64,000 bases of DNA from Furcasterigmium furcatum (lineage: Eukaryota > Ascomycota > Sordariomycetes > Glomerellales > Plectosphaerellaceae): positions 3,228,934 to 3,292,933 of the forward strand of contig BCIA01000001.1 of the NCBI GenBank assembly GCA_001599815.1, read 5' to 3'. Numbering within the stretch: position 1 is the first letter of the stretch; each line of letters begins with the position of its first letter. The notes under the pieces are model-generated. The model saw nothing but the letters and a program-made list of their open reading frames with translations. It made no database searches and was not told the DNA's origin. Both the position numbers and the translations under genes were made by a program. Shown one piece after another: positions 1-12,450 of this stretch.

Positions 1-3000
1 CAGGAAGGACGATGATCTGATACCAGAGTTCAGGCCGTGGATGGGGCCTGCATAACAGAGGGGGCCGGCACAGATAGAGGCTCGCCCAGCACCGTTAAGG
101 ACGTTCAACCTGAGTTAACGCGACGTGGCCATGGAAACTTATAGCAGAGTGTGTTTCCATGCATTTAGGAGAACCTGTACTTGGAGTTTCATATCCAAGT
201 ACTCACTTCTCGTGATAGTCAGCTAGAACGCGTGTCTCGTAAGTTGTAGACTCATGTTTCCTAGATCATGACTTCCATAGAGTCTCGACTGGTCCATGCT
301 GCCTTCTCATACAGACTTTTCCTCGGTTCTCAGTTTTCGTCTTGGAACAGTTGGAACAGTGAACGGCTTGGCCATTTCTGATCACGAGGTACGCCTCTTA
401 ATTAGGAAGCTCTCTCATTTCGGAACGATTCCCCGATCTAGACAATCGTCGATAGAGAGGGTGAGGTGCTATCTGATGCTCGACGGGTGCCTGGCATGGC
501 TGCGTTGCTTTCCAGCCATCGGAACCTGGATGGTCAAGAGCAGTGTGCCCCTGAGACTCCTGCTAGTTAGCACTTGATATTGACAGCTCGCCAAACCTGA
601 TCTCAAGATCAACATTTGATTAACTCTGCACTGCCCCCTTTCGGTGTGAATGCCACGGCACTGACGTAGCAAAGCCATCTCGCCCTCCCCGGCACGCGGC
701 TAAGCTGTCACGGAAAAGGCAGACTAGACTTCGCCTACTTTTACCGGCTACAGACACGGGAATCTCCTCCTGGCGAGACTCTGTACGAAGATGCATCCCT
801 CACGACAGGTGCCCAGGGAACATCAGGCAAGCGTCTGACAAGGATCGTTGGCCATGATGTGACCCGTTCGGCTACCCGTACATGTTATTGGCTCAACAAG
901 ACTTGAGTCCTTGGGCCAAGATGATGCAAGTCGACCAGACATTGCCAAGTCTTCTGCACCTCGGCAGGGGTGTTTGATCGTTCCCTGAAACTCCCACCAT
1001 AGAGATGAAGAACACATGGATTGCTGGGCAGTTAAGTCCCTCCGTAAGCAACTGGGCCGGAGCTGCGCCCGCTCTGCGTGTTGATAACGTTGTTCCGTGG
1101 CGATGCACGGCTGGACTTGCAAGGTTGCATAAACCTCGCAACACCTGACGTGGATCGAGTAGTCTGGGCTCCCTCCCCCGTGCAGCTCGACGCCCGTAAC
1201 TTTATGGAGGGCCGTAGTCCAGACCGACATTACGTGTCTCCGTGGACACGATATGTCACCAAAGGCGCGCCCCTGGGGGCCGTTTCGGCCCCCACCCCCG
1301 TGGCTCCTGAACACGAACTCGCTGCTGCCTGCATGCCGTCCGGGCCTGGATATTCTGCTCCCCCTGTCAATAGGGCTGATGCTCCGAGACTGGCGATTCG
1401 GCCTTCGATGCAGCGTCTAGAGTGCGTGCGCCGCAGGCGCGCAGCTGCATACAACCCCATAACCGCCGAATATGCCCTCGGTGGCGGCACTGGTCGGCCC
1501 CGAGAGGGTACATATAAAGTCCGGATATCAAGGGTGTGGTCTATACCATGAGCGAGTTTAGCCTGCCGCGTGGGCAGCAGGTACGTAGGAATAGAGTTGG
1601 TCAGCCCGGCTCGTCCAATCTCAGTGGTTCCTGATCCTGCCGTCTCGTCTCTCATGACCACGTTGGGTTCGTGTGCGTCTGTGCGAATGTTTCGCGGCGG
1701 GGGCCGGGGCCGGGGTCGGGTCGGGGGAGGAGGACCCTCCGAATGAGTTCTCCCGGTCTTCAAGAAGCCGCCTTGGGCGGTCACACCGTGTCCGTCGAAA
1801 GTGCTCATCTTCCAGTTCTTGGGTAAAGCCTAGGCAACATTAGTGTGCGGGTATGTTCAAGCCGACGATGCATGTTGAGATTGGGGCCACTTTCATCAGA
1901 CTGGGATGCCCATGAGCGTGAATTTGGTGTCGGGAGTTTCCCGATGAGGGGTACTATACCATACCTTTCCCGGAACTTCTGTTCGGAACTGCCTTACAGC
2001 TATCCAGAGGCAGGACAACATCGAACAGGTCTCTTTGATCAGGTTGTTGGCGGGAGGTCGCCGACCAGGGGCCTCACGATCTCGCACGCCTGGGAGCTTC
2101 TTGTACATATGTAGCCAGAATTTGCCAATAAGGACCGCCACAACGGCGAGCAAGTCGAGTCCATGCTGGCTTGGTTTACTTTTCAGGACTCACCGTATGC
2201 ATCTGCGGGGCGCCCGCCGCCATCCCGCAGACGCTACCACTGCCAGTGGCACGGCGGCATGGGCCTCGTCGGCACCATGGACCCGGCAACGGTGTAGGGC
2301 TATCTATGCCTAAAAATGGACTTCGCCATGTTACAAGGCCAGGGGCACGGAAGCTTGGCTGCAGGGAGGCAGACAGCCACAGGGGGTACTGGCTACCGAA
2401 CCTCACATCCCTGATATGTACCAAGTATGAGCGTTCTGGGGTTACGGACGTAAGGCCTGACATGGCGTCCACTGGCGACGGCGCAAGACGGCTCAGCTCT
2501 TGAAGCTGAGAACCTTCCATGCATGCGATATGCCAGTCCGCACATGTGCTGTAACATTGGGTAGGATTAAACAACCTCCCGGGTCTTCTCTCCGGCCTAC
2601 GGGCTGTGACTGATCATCTCCCCAGAGAGGCGCGCTCTTGACGTAAGCTGTTGCGAACGCAGACCGCACGTTTCCGCCCTCCAAGCGCATATATATCCGA
2701 GATCGGTTTCCAACGCGCACTGGCGGTCCGTCTGCACTGCAATCGCGGCCGGCCTTGTCTAGTGTCTCACCCAATTTGCGACCCTAAGACGAACTTGTCG
2801 GCATGACGCGCGAACGAGGCTTTTTCTCAGGGTCTGTCCTGGGCGGGCGAGGACCGGGGACCGGGGGGTCTCCCGGCGCACGCACTGGCCTGAGTTGTTC
2901 ACGGTTGTTCCAAAGTTCCAAAGACGTCCCGAGGCCCAATCAGAGTTGCGCGCGGAATGCCTCTCGATCGGGCATAGCGTTGGCGACACGGCAAATCACC

Positions 3001-3610
3001 CCAAATGCGCCCCTCCGGCCAGAGCCTGACCGTGCAAGCAGCCTCGAACATGCATCTCCAGACGAGATGTTACGTCTCCCGACATGCACGCCCAATGACG
3101 GATCACTCATCGGTGGTGAGGCCAAGGCGCCTAGGGGCTCCCGAGCGCCCATCAAGGCTACGCACGTCTTAACTCTGCCACCTCCTTTGATCACCGGCGG
3201 CCGCCGCAATCCCATATCCTATCCCCTGCCTCCCTCTCCCGCCGTAACGTACAACTAACCGGCGCAAACTGTCTGGCATCGTCGTCCTCAAGCACGAATT
3301 AGGCTCAGCCTCTGCTGACGCGCGACTGATACGTCACCGCCGCTCGTGTCACTGTTTCGAAAAGGGGCCCCCGTCGTCGTCGATTCTCTCGGCTACATAT
3401 CTTGGGATACAATCCCACCGTGCCCGATACTTGTAACTGCCGCCGTTAGGGTTCGGGGAGTGTCTCTGCTTCTGGACTGGCAGTTGAACCGACGCCACTT
3501 TATTCCTCACCAACCTCAGCTGCTGTCCGGAGATAGTCACATTCCGCGCAACAACAGGCTTCAATAGGACAACCACCAACTACTTACAGACTCACCGTCG
3601 TCGATTCACC
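1..3610. other. No gene recognised; upstream region of the regulator at 3611
   Basis: Only short overlapping open frames on both strands are present, many starting at GTG or TTG, with no recognisable domain. The last few hundred bases (about 3240-3610) are CT-rich and probably hold the promoter and leader of the Zn2Cys6 gene. I see no tRNA, transposon terminal repeats or simple-sequence array here. Confidence 0.5.
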
Positions 3611-5452
3611 ATGGTCGGGGTTCCCGGGAGATCGAAGGGCTGTCATACATGCCGAAGAAGGAAGAAGGGAGTAAGCAACTTACGGCATCTGAGCCGGCCC
3701 CAAGCCACTATCCCACCCCTTTCGACCTCTTGGAATCATGTGCTGACAGAGCCACCTGCGCAGTGTGATCTACAGCGGCCTGCCTGTGGCCAGTGCCAGA
3801 AGGCTCGGATCCAGTGCTTCGGGTACGAGAGACAGTGGATCTTCGTCAATGTTACGTCGCCGCCTCTCGAGGGGCAGGAGGCGGCCGCTCGAAAGAGCAC
3901 GCCCAGCGTGCCGCTGCTCCGGGACTCGCTTGCGCAGTCGGCGCTTGAGGAGAAGTACCTTGGCCAGTTCTGGGACATGTATCTCCCAAAGGGCGCGGAG
4001 TCCTCCAAGCTACTGCCAAAATACTCCCTCGGCAACTGGATCCCGGCCATGTTAGACCTCTACAAGACCGATCCGGCCCTACACAAGTCGCTCATGGCGT
4101 TGAGCATGGGGACCATCGGCCGGAGGCAGGGAATCCAGCAGCTGACCGAGCAGAGCCTCAGGTTCTACTACGGCGCCATTAGTGACATGAACGTCGGCCT
4201 CAAGAGTTCGAGCAGGGGAAAGTCTGACGCTCTGCTGCTATCCACCCGGACTCTTGGCCTGTACGAGGTTCGTCAGCTTTTCCCCGGATATCGGAACATA
4301 AGCTTCTTACTCACGCGGGACAGCTTATCTGCGGACTCCACGACACCGAGGGCTGCAGCATCTCCTGGGCCACAAGCTGGCAGGGGCATAATCTGGGGCA
4401 GATGGGCTTGATTCTCCAACGGACGCCGGAAATGCATCTGGACGGCCACGCGCACAACTTGTTTGTCGACGCCAGGATGAACGTCGTAAGTCTTAGTCTT
4501 GCCCCCTTTCTTTCTTTTTCACGTCATGTCAAGAATTATGGGGCTGACTTTCTTCTTTACGACATAGACGATGGCTTTGATCATTCTAAGAAAACGAAAC
4601 CCACTCAGCGACTCGCGATGGAAGACGATCCCCTGGTCAAAGAAGCCCAAGACCCCGACGGATGTGCTGTACGACATCTTCGTGGGCGTCCCCGGCCTTC
4701 TGGAGGACGCAGATATAGCCCACGCCTGCTGTGACTGCCCCCAGAAATCCGAGCTCCTCCGGCAGCTGATCGAGGACTGCTGGGCCGTCGACAACGACCT
4801 GTGCTGGTGGCTGGAAAGCCTTGCACCGCGGGCCGAGCTGGAGGATCTCAGAAAAAAGGGCTTCGGCGCGGCAAAGGCGGCAGACTACGCCATCGCACAC
4901 ATCATGTGCAAGTACTGGTCAGCCTGCATCATCACCTACAACGTCCTCCTACAGGCCCTCGCCGCCTACTCGCCGGCGACTATGGCCCCCCTGCCCGACC
5001 GGACCAATCCACGGCCCTACTGCAAGTCCATCGTCGACATCGCGGAGCTCTTCTTCGCGCCCGAGGCCGGCGTCTTCGGGAAACACATGCTCATGTTCCC
5101 GCTCGGCATGGCCTTCGCCTACCTCATCTCCATGGAGGACGCGGCGGCCCCGTCGCCGGAGATGGAAAAGATGGCCAATTATTTCACGCGGCCGGCGTGC
5201 GGCCTCCGGGTCCAGAACTTCATGTTCAGCATGCTCCGCTCCGGCCCGGCGCTGCAGGAGGAGATCGAGAACGACACGAACCTGTTCAAGGCAAAGGCCC
5301 GCGCCCTGCTGGGCATCGTCCCCCACTCGCCGCCCATGACACCCGAGAGCGACTCGACGAACCCCGCCGAGTACACCGACTACGATGAGGAGTTGCTACC
5401 GCAGATGATCCAGTGGGAGAACGAATGCTGGATGAAGAACGAGACGGTTTAG
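3611..5452 (+). CDS. Zn(II)2Cys6 transcription factor with Fungal_trans_2-type C-terminal region
   Basis: This is a predicted nuclear DNA-binding regulator of 536 aa. I read four exons: 3611-3670, 3764-4267, 4324-4485 and 4568-5452, all joined in phase 0. The first intron falls inside the zinc cluster. After splicing the cysteines are C11, C14, C21, C28, C31 and C38, giving the exact CX2CX6CX6CX2CX6C pattern. It follows the GRSKGCHTC start and is followed by FGYERQWIFVN, a layout typical of C6 proteins with a Fungal_trans_2/DUF3468 effector region. The rest is helical and acidic with no other domain visible. The ATG lies in a good context (caccATGG), and a GTAAGC donor follows at 3671. No target genes can be inferred: the nearest neighbour is the sirtuin on the opposite strand. 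An acquired or cluster-specific role is possible but unsupported. Confidence 0.88.
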
Positions 5453-6527
5453 AGGTGGTAGATGGGGCTGCAAGATGTACGATATGCCGGACGAGTGATC
5501 AAGACATGAACGACGGTTTGAATTTATGGAGTATGCTCTGGTTACCGGACTGGGGGACTGGTATGGCCCGTTGCTTTCAAGAGCCGGCGCCTATCCCGAG
5601 GTACTTGGGCTCTTTTCACTTGCGGTAGAATACAGAAACGTGGCTATTCTCCACGGATCATGGGCGAGTACACAGGTAGTCGGTACACCGGGAAGGGGGA
5701 TCTTCGCGAGATACATAGCAGCACAATGAAGCGCATCATAGTTCTCGAAACGGCCTGTCAACGCGCTATTCATCAAGAGCATCGTTGAAACAGCGCCGCC
5801 GGCACCGCCGGCGCGTCCCCATGATACTCAACATTTCCTCAACATTCAAAACGACGGACTGGGGATGGCCGGTAGATAGGCATGATAGGCTAGAATCCCA
5901 GACGGGCTGTGATCCTCCTCAGACGGACGACGACGCGGCGTCTCGGCGAGCAAGCACAGACGCTCGCAAACAGGAAAGCGAGTCAGGAAAACCCGGGGAG
6001 GGCTGGGAAACATGCTCATGGAGCCCAGGGGAGACGTCCAGGGTCCCCTGGCGAGATTACGGAACGCGTACCCAGGCGGGCCTCAAAGCAGACGGAATAT
6101 ACAAGTAACACCGAGCGAGGCCCCCTTAGCCCCCAATCCCAGAGCGGAAATACCGTCGTTGCTTGACTGCTTGCCTATCCTGGTCCTGCCCTGCAGTCAG
6201 ATCGTATTTCGTCCCCTTGTCCAGGGACATGAGCCGATCCGATGGCGACCGAGCACCAATGCGTGCGGAACTAACCGTCGGAGTTTCTGTCCTTTTATTC
6301 CCGCGGGAACGACGGCATGGTCACTGCTTGTTTATGCATAAGAGCTAGTTCGCTCGAGTGGTCTCGTTAAATCGTCAATTCATAAGAATCCTGAACCCTA
6401 CGAAACATGTCTGTCTCCAAGAAGCCCAGTCACCGCCGCCAAGGCCCCCCCCCCTGGTCCGCCTCGTTCCCAAAGTCTCGGCGGAACCATGCAGCAGCCC
6501 TATGGCCAGCCCCCAATGCTTGGTTGT
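5453..6527. other. Convergent intergenic region; no gene seen
   Basis: This is the 3' space between the Zn2Cys6 gene (+) and the sirtuin gene (-). It contains a GC-rich self-complementary stretch around 5795-5815 (GCCGGC-ACC-GCCGGC). Only short frames without domains are present. Both 3' UTRs presumably lie here. Confidence 0.5.
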
Positions 6528-9500
6528 TTACCGGCTCCCGCCAGACCGCAGGCCGTTGAGTGCCTCCGCCGCCAGCTCCTGTCTCAGCTGGTCATCCGGC
6601 GTCCAGGGCGGGCTGAAGTGGTTTCTGAGCAGGTCGCAGTACTGAAAGGCCAAGTCTCCCCACGGGTGAGGCTGCCCTTGTGCAGCAACGTTGGGCGCAA
6701 TGCTTGCGAGCGGACCTGCCGGCGGTGACAGTGGTTCCAGTGGCGCCAGCTTCGCAGATGACATGTTCTGGGCGTTCAGGGGGTAGGGTGGGGGCCGAAT
6801 CGGCGGGAGGACGAGGCTGTGCAGAGGAGCACGATTGAGGTCGGAAATGATTTTCGGCGACAGGAAGCCTTGGTTCTCCTTGTTCTGTGCCGCGGCTGGC
6901 GGGATTTTGGGCCGGCCAGAGGGTCGCGGAAGAGCGCTGCGCGCAGACGGTCGAGTGGTGGTCTTGTAGACCCCAGGGACAGGGACCTTCGTTGCCGGGG
7001 TCTTCGCTGCTGGCGGCGAAGGGCGGAGTGGTGTTGACGGGAGCCCGACCTCGACGCCATCTATCATCTTTCGTTTTCGCCTCCTCGGATTCGACTTGAC
7101 CGCAGACAGGATGGACTGATCGTCCGTTGTGACGCAGTCCAGGCTCAGTCCCGCATTCATCTCCTGCCTCATCTGCACGGCCCTCGCCTGAGGATCGTCC
7201 TCGGTCACATAGACCCAACCTCGTCCGTTCTTCCTCGGGTTGTTCGCTTTCGACTTGGGCAAGGCCGGTGGCAAACTGTCCTGCAACAGGGCTGGAAGCG
7301 AATGGCGTGACGGCCTCGATGTCTCAGGCTCCCGCTTCGCGATTTTCCGAGCGGTGGGGAGGGACTTCCTGGGAGGCCTGGTCGGCGGCACGGGCGAGGA
7401 TGGTACACTCGTTGAGTGATGCGGAATGGCTGGTGGCGGTTGAGACATCGGCAGGTCTCGTCGCGGCGAGGAGAATAGCTTCAGATCAGACGAATTGCCT
7501 GATAGCCTCCGTAGATCACGCGTGATCTGCCATGTGAGGAACGCGCCATTGATCTTGTCCTCCCTCGTCGACATTGGGCGAGCCGGCACCCTGGACGGTT
7601 GATCGGTCTTGGCCGGGCCAGTGTTGCCAGTCGGTTGAGCATCGCCAGGTTTCTCGGCCACCGCCTTCTTTGCTTTTGCCTTAACAGGAAGCTGCTCAGT
7701 CACCGTCGACTCGGCGTTGGAAACCATCGAGTCTTCGCTGGCAAGGGCGGACTCTTGCTTGAGGGTGCTCGGTCGCTTGTTCGTCGCTTCAGTGCCTGAA
7801 CTATCACGCTTTCTCTTCGCGGCTGGCAGCTTCGTCCCGGGCGGCAGCCAGAGGAGCGGTATCCTCTCCTGCAGGTCGGAAACCCAGGCGTCGCAGTCCC
7901 ATTGGATCCAGTAATCAATAATGTCGCCCCAGGAGCTCTCTGGCGGTTTGGTGAAGTTGACGAAAACGACCTTGCCACCTTTGCAGTGCACCGTCCTCGC
8001 AAACTCGCGGACGATAACTTTGAGGCCATGGACCTTCAACGAGGTGCCCAGAATCAGGAGAAAGTCTGGATACAGGGCAAGATCGTGTTTGACCAGGGGA
8101 TCGATAAGATGGGCGTTGGGGTGTTCCTCGCCATAGAGCACGATGTCTGGACGAAGCTTTCCCACGCCCAAGGCCCGTTTGCCCCTCTCTTGACGAGCAG
8201 TCGTGGCCCCAACGCAGTGAGGACATTCAGGCTGGCGGCCCGAGAGAGTCTCCAGTGACCGTCCACCCTCATCCCACTCGCAGACCTGACCACAGAGGAA
8301 ACATCGAAGAGACTGGAGTGATCCGTGGAGGAACACGCACTCGACACCTCCATTCCCTTGCTCGCGTGCGCCCACGGTCTTGCCGTCAGGGTTCTCCGTC
8401 ACGGCATTGAAACCGCCCGTGGATTTTCTTGAGAACCTGCCTCTGCTTCCCGGGCCTTGCTGCAAGGATGTTGACAGCCCAACCTTTTCCTCGATCTGAT
8501 CGATATTCTGAGTGTAGCATCGAACCAGTTTGCCACGGCTTTTGAGGTGGCTGATAAAATGATGTGATGTCGTGGGCTCCACATCTCTCGCCTTTTGACG
8601 AAGCGTCGTGGCGAAGGTATAGAATACTGAAGTGCGAATGGGATCTGACCAGATGGACACGTCGAAGAGATCCCGGCCTTTCAGATTGGGTAGGCTGGCT
8701 CTCGTTGGGTTGGAGGTTTGTGACACGAGAGAAGGCGCCGAGGAAGGAGGCGTCTCGTCAGTTTCAGACGATGCCATGCTGCAAGCTTCACTAGACCCCT
8801 GATGGCTTGTTGAAGATGAAGGACCCTGGAAAGGGTCAAAGAGGACGGGAGGTGGTGATGAAAGGGGCGAAGAGTTGAAGCCTACGGAACCCATCGCAAA
8901 CCTCGAGGGTGTGCGCAAAGAGGCTTTGAGGCGCGCTGAGAGTGGAGTTGGTCGAGCGCTGTTCCGGGGCGGTGATGAGGGCGGTGACGAAGTCAAGGGG
9001 AGCGCTGTCCTCCGTCGAGATGAGCGCTCCATCGTCGGCGTGGCACAAGAAACGGGCTGATTCGTGCCATCTCTCCAAGACCGAGGCGGACTCATCGAAC
9101 GGGACCGGGAGGATTTGGGCGCAGGGGAAAGCTGAGATTCGGCCCTATGTCGATGAGAACCAGCAGAAGCACTTCTTCGTCGGCTGCCGTTGACCGCAGC
9201 GTCGGACAGGCGTTGCGAAAATGGCTTGGCACGTTCTTGAGCAATGGGCGGAAGTCGTGCTTCAATCTCCCCATTGTCCTCCGAGGTTGGTTCTGATGCC
9301 GCATAGCTGACAGGTGGGTGTTCAAGAACGTCTGCTGCGTCGATGTTTGAGGCGCTGCCCTGGGTGTCAGAGAGGCAAGACTCATTTAGGCCATCGTCGC
9401 CATAGGCAAGCCTCCTTCGTTTTGCCGGGGGCGGATCCGACTCATCGTCGGAATTGTCACTTCGCTGAGCAAGAGCAAGCTTGCTGGCCGCGTCGAATTG

Positions 9501-9721
9501 GGCCTGTATCAGGGAGTAGAGGCCATTCTCTGACCGGAAGTCCTGGGCTCTTGTCAGCTGATACGCAGTGCGACAGCTGGATGGCGGTCACTTACCGGAA
9601 TGCCGGAGTTCGTACTGATTCCTGCACCCGTAACCACAATGATCTTCTTCGATCTCAACACCGAATCGGCAACCTGCTGCAGAAGCTCCTCAGAGTCCGG
9701 CCGGACCTCGATGGTTGGCAT
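6528..9721 (-). CDS. Hst3/Hst4-type sirtuin (NAD-dependent protein deacetylase)
   Basis: Predicted class I sirtuin of 1046 aa. Family members related to yeast Hst3/Hst4 deacetylate histone H3 Lys56 and act in chromatin and genome stability; that role is inferred from the family. Exons are 9721-9596 and 9542-6528. The intron separates GAGISTNSGIP from DFRSENGLYS. Visible motifs are the NAD-binding GAGIS (about 33-37), TQNID (about 386-390), the catalytic His in VFLHGSL (about 448), zinc-binding CX2C pairs (about 456/459 and 482/485), LRPDIVLYGE and ILGTSLKV. Between DFRS and the GRDLFD segment lies an unusual Ser/Pro/Arg-rich insertion of about 270 residues, and a long low-complexity tail follows the catalytic core (from about 620). 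The first ATG of the frame at 9721 is used; the upstream in-frame TTG is not needed. Confidence 0.9.
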
Positions 9722-10830
9722 GCTGTCTCCGTTTAAAAGCGCGTCGCCATGGGCTTGACAGTGCAAAATTGAACCAATTTAGCAGCCTGGAGAGTGATCC
9801 AGGGTAATTGCGTGGTTTCCGCCGAGATGCAAGCAGTCGTCGCTGGTATCCTGCGGACCTCCAACTGTTGGGCTTGCTTTCACGACGTCGCGTCGTCGCG
9901 AGACGCAGCTCTTCGTCTGTACGTGTTCGAACTTCGGTGCTGCATGGAGCTACCAGGGCGATCTGATCACGTCTCTCCGATCCCGAATGTGCAGTCGAAT
10001 GCTTGACGCGTCTGGTTCCGGGGTGTCCAGGAGATGGAATCGCGCCGACCTCTGATTCTCGACGCGTCGCGTGGTCCAAGAATGGCTTCCAGAATGTGTC
10101 GAAGAAGTCAACAGAAAGGCTGAGAAGCAGTCTTCGCTCTCGGGAAGTCTGTGATGGGCGGGAAAGGGCGATTGATATATTGAGGCGCGTCTGGTGGTCC
10201 TGGAGGTCCCTGAGCTCGTTCGGAGGGAGATGTGGCGCGTCGCAACGGCAGAAGTGCACCAGGAATAAGGCCTCGAGAATCAGTCAAAGAATTGGCGTCC
10301 GATCCGTCCTTTCCGTGAGGTGTTGGGACCGTTGCAAGTCGTCGGGCTCGTGGAAGGGTTGGGCCGGTTGATTCGAGGTCGAGGACGCGTCTTGCAAGGG
10401 CTGCTGGTGTCGCGTAAAGAGGCTTTGGTACTGGCGATAAAACGAATAAAGGCCGCAAAATAAATGCTCAATTCCAACCGCCTCGTGGCAGGTGCGGTGT
10501 GTCGAAGGGGGAAGCCACTGGCCGTAGTCCAGTCCAAGGCGGCGGTGGTTGGTGATGTTGTTGTGAAGCGCGGAGCGCGAGTCGCCAGCGGTTCGGGGCG
10601 AATGGGCGGAAGGCCGTGGCGCCGGCATGGATCAGCCCATGCGGAGAAAGCTCCAGCTGTTGTGGGGCGGTTCCCGCCGATAAGCCCAGACAACGGCGCG
10701 ATAAGATCCGTTGTCCTACCGGGACTCACCGACTCACACACCGCATCCTCCGGAAGACACGACGACCGAGGAGGCCCGGGAAAGGAGAAGCCAAAATCTT
10801 CTAGCAAGAGCAGTAGAATATAGTTCAAAT
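9722..10830 (-). other. Leader/promoter region of the sirtuin gene; no gene seen
   Basis: On the minus strand this stretch contains only short frames opening at GTG or TTG and lacking domains. Its position and its loosely pyrimidine-rich minus strand suit a promoter and 5' UTR. Confidence 0.4.
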
Positions 10831-12450
10831 GTCTTTTAGACACCAATCCACAGGTCTCAGTTCGCTTTTACGACTTGCAATTGATGCAGCCCGAACCGTG
10901 GTAAATGCAGGATCCCTGTTGGACCTCAAGAGTCGACCTGACATGATTCCATACTCGAGTCCGGATGCATTGCAAAATCAGACTGTATTTATGATATCTC
11001 AATGGTCTATAATATAAATTAACTGATGGAAACAGAAGTACATCCATGTTGAATGGTCCATGTACATCGGGGTCTTTTGAGACACATACCGAAGCTGTTC
11101 CCAACAATGGATCAAGTTGCGGTTGCCCATGCCCATGCCGCTGCTGCAAGAGGGATTTTCGCGGCGGGCTACTTGCCAGGCTATCAGTAATTCTTTTCAA
11201 AACGCCTGCCTATAAACCACAGTTTGAAGGCTTTGCGAGCTATTACTGAGCCGCAAAGCGAGTCTTTGCTCGAGGATGTCATGGCCCTCCGAATATCCTT
11301 TTCATGAGGCAAGCTTCCAGCACGACAGAAACTTTCTAACTCCGATCCAGACCGTCCTGAGAGAGCAGGGCTTCAAACGTATACAGTCAATTTCATGTTG
11401 AATCCTCAATACTTGCTTAGAGGAGGGGCATCTAATTCAAGATTACGGATCTCATCAACTGTCATCCCCACTGACGAGCCTCGCCCCTGAGATGAGAGGT
11501 CAATTCGCCATGGAATCCCATGATACCATACCAAATTATCAAGTGTGATTACTTGAGAGAACCTCAGCCGGGAAGCTACTGATCTCCTGGATCATGGATG
11601 GCGTGGACGAGGCAGTTGAGGCTTGGATGCCGCTTCTTTGACCTTCGCGCCCATCCTTCTCCAAGCTGGACATCACAACGCATACCAAAGCAAAACCAAG
11701 AATCTGCCACTTAAATAACTTCAAGTCCTGAAACCCTGAAGCTGAGTCTCTCCTTGCCCCCGGACGAGACAGGCCGGCGGCTAGAACAACATCGAGTCAA
11801 AGACTCATCACCAGTTTCTTCCGCATGGACGGGTCAGTCTCTGAACCAATCCAAACTAAAATAACAACATGAATATCTGAGCGCAATAGCCTAAGACTAT
11901 ATTTCAGACATCCCTATTAGCATCTCCAAAGACTCGGAGCATGAAAGGTGCCGGGCTGGGAGGCTCAGCAACAAGCTGACATCTTGGTTTGATAACAGGT
12001 ACTCGGCCCAACACGGATTCTGGTTGCTGCCATGCACAATCACTCTATCATTGGGACGCAATATGATGCGTCAGATGCAGTAACGAAATAAATGTGACAT
12101 AAATACGTGAGATACTATGCTGCCCCATGCACACAATCGGCACCAACGCCAAACCTCCAGTCTACATGGTGGCCAGGCAAGGTCCAGTCCGCCCGAGTCG
12201 TAACGTAGATCTTTAAAACATCAAGTATGTAGGATTTGTATTTGGTTTATGCAGAGAAAATTGGTCAATTTGACCTCTTTTTCGTGTTGGTCTGGGTTGG
12301 GTCGTGAGCTGCTCTTCGGCTCTCCGCGCAACAACGAATGTGATGGAATCTGACCAACTCTCCAAGCGATGTCGCTTCGGGCCCTTGGTCTTCCAGTCTC
12401 CCAATATCAACAAGGATCAAGCTATCTGAGAGAAACATTCATTATCATGC
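10831..12450. other. AT-richer intergenic segment without genes
   Basis: Base composition is visibly more AT-rich than the rest of the window, for example around 10980-11040 (taatataaattaac). Open frames are few and short. No repeats, tRNA or transposon motif was recognised. It may mark the boundary between the sirtuin and the very long upstream region of the MedA-type gene. Confidence 0.4.

Noticed and set aside
5795..5815. GC-rich hairpin after the first Zn2Cys6 gene as a bacterial-type terminator
   Set aside because: The window is eukaryotic, polymerase II genes do not use such terminators, and no U-tract follows.
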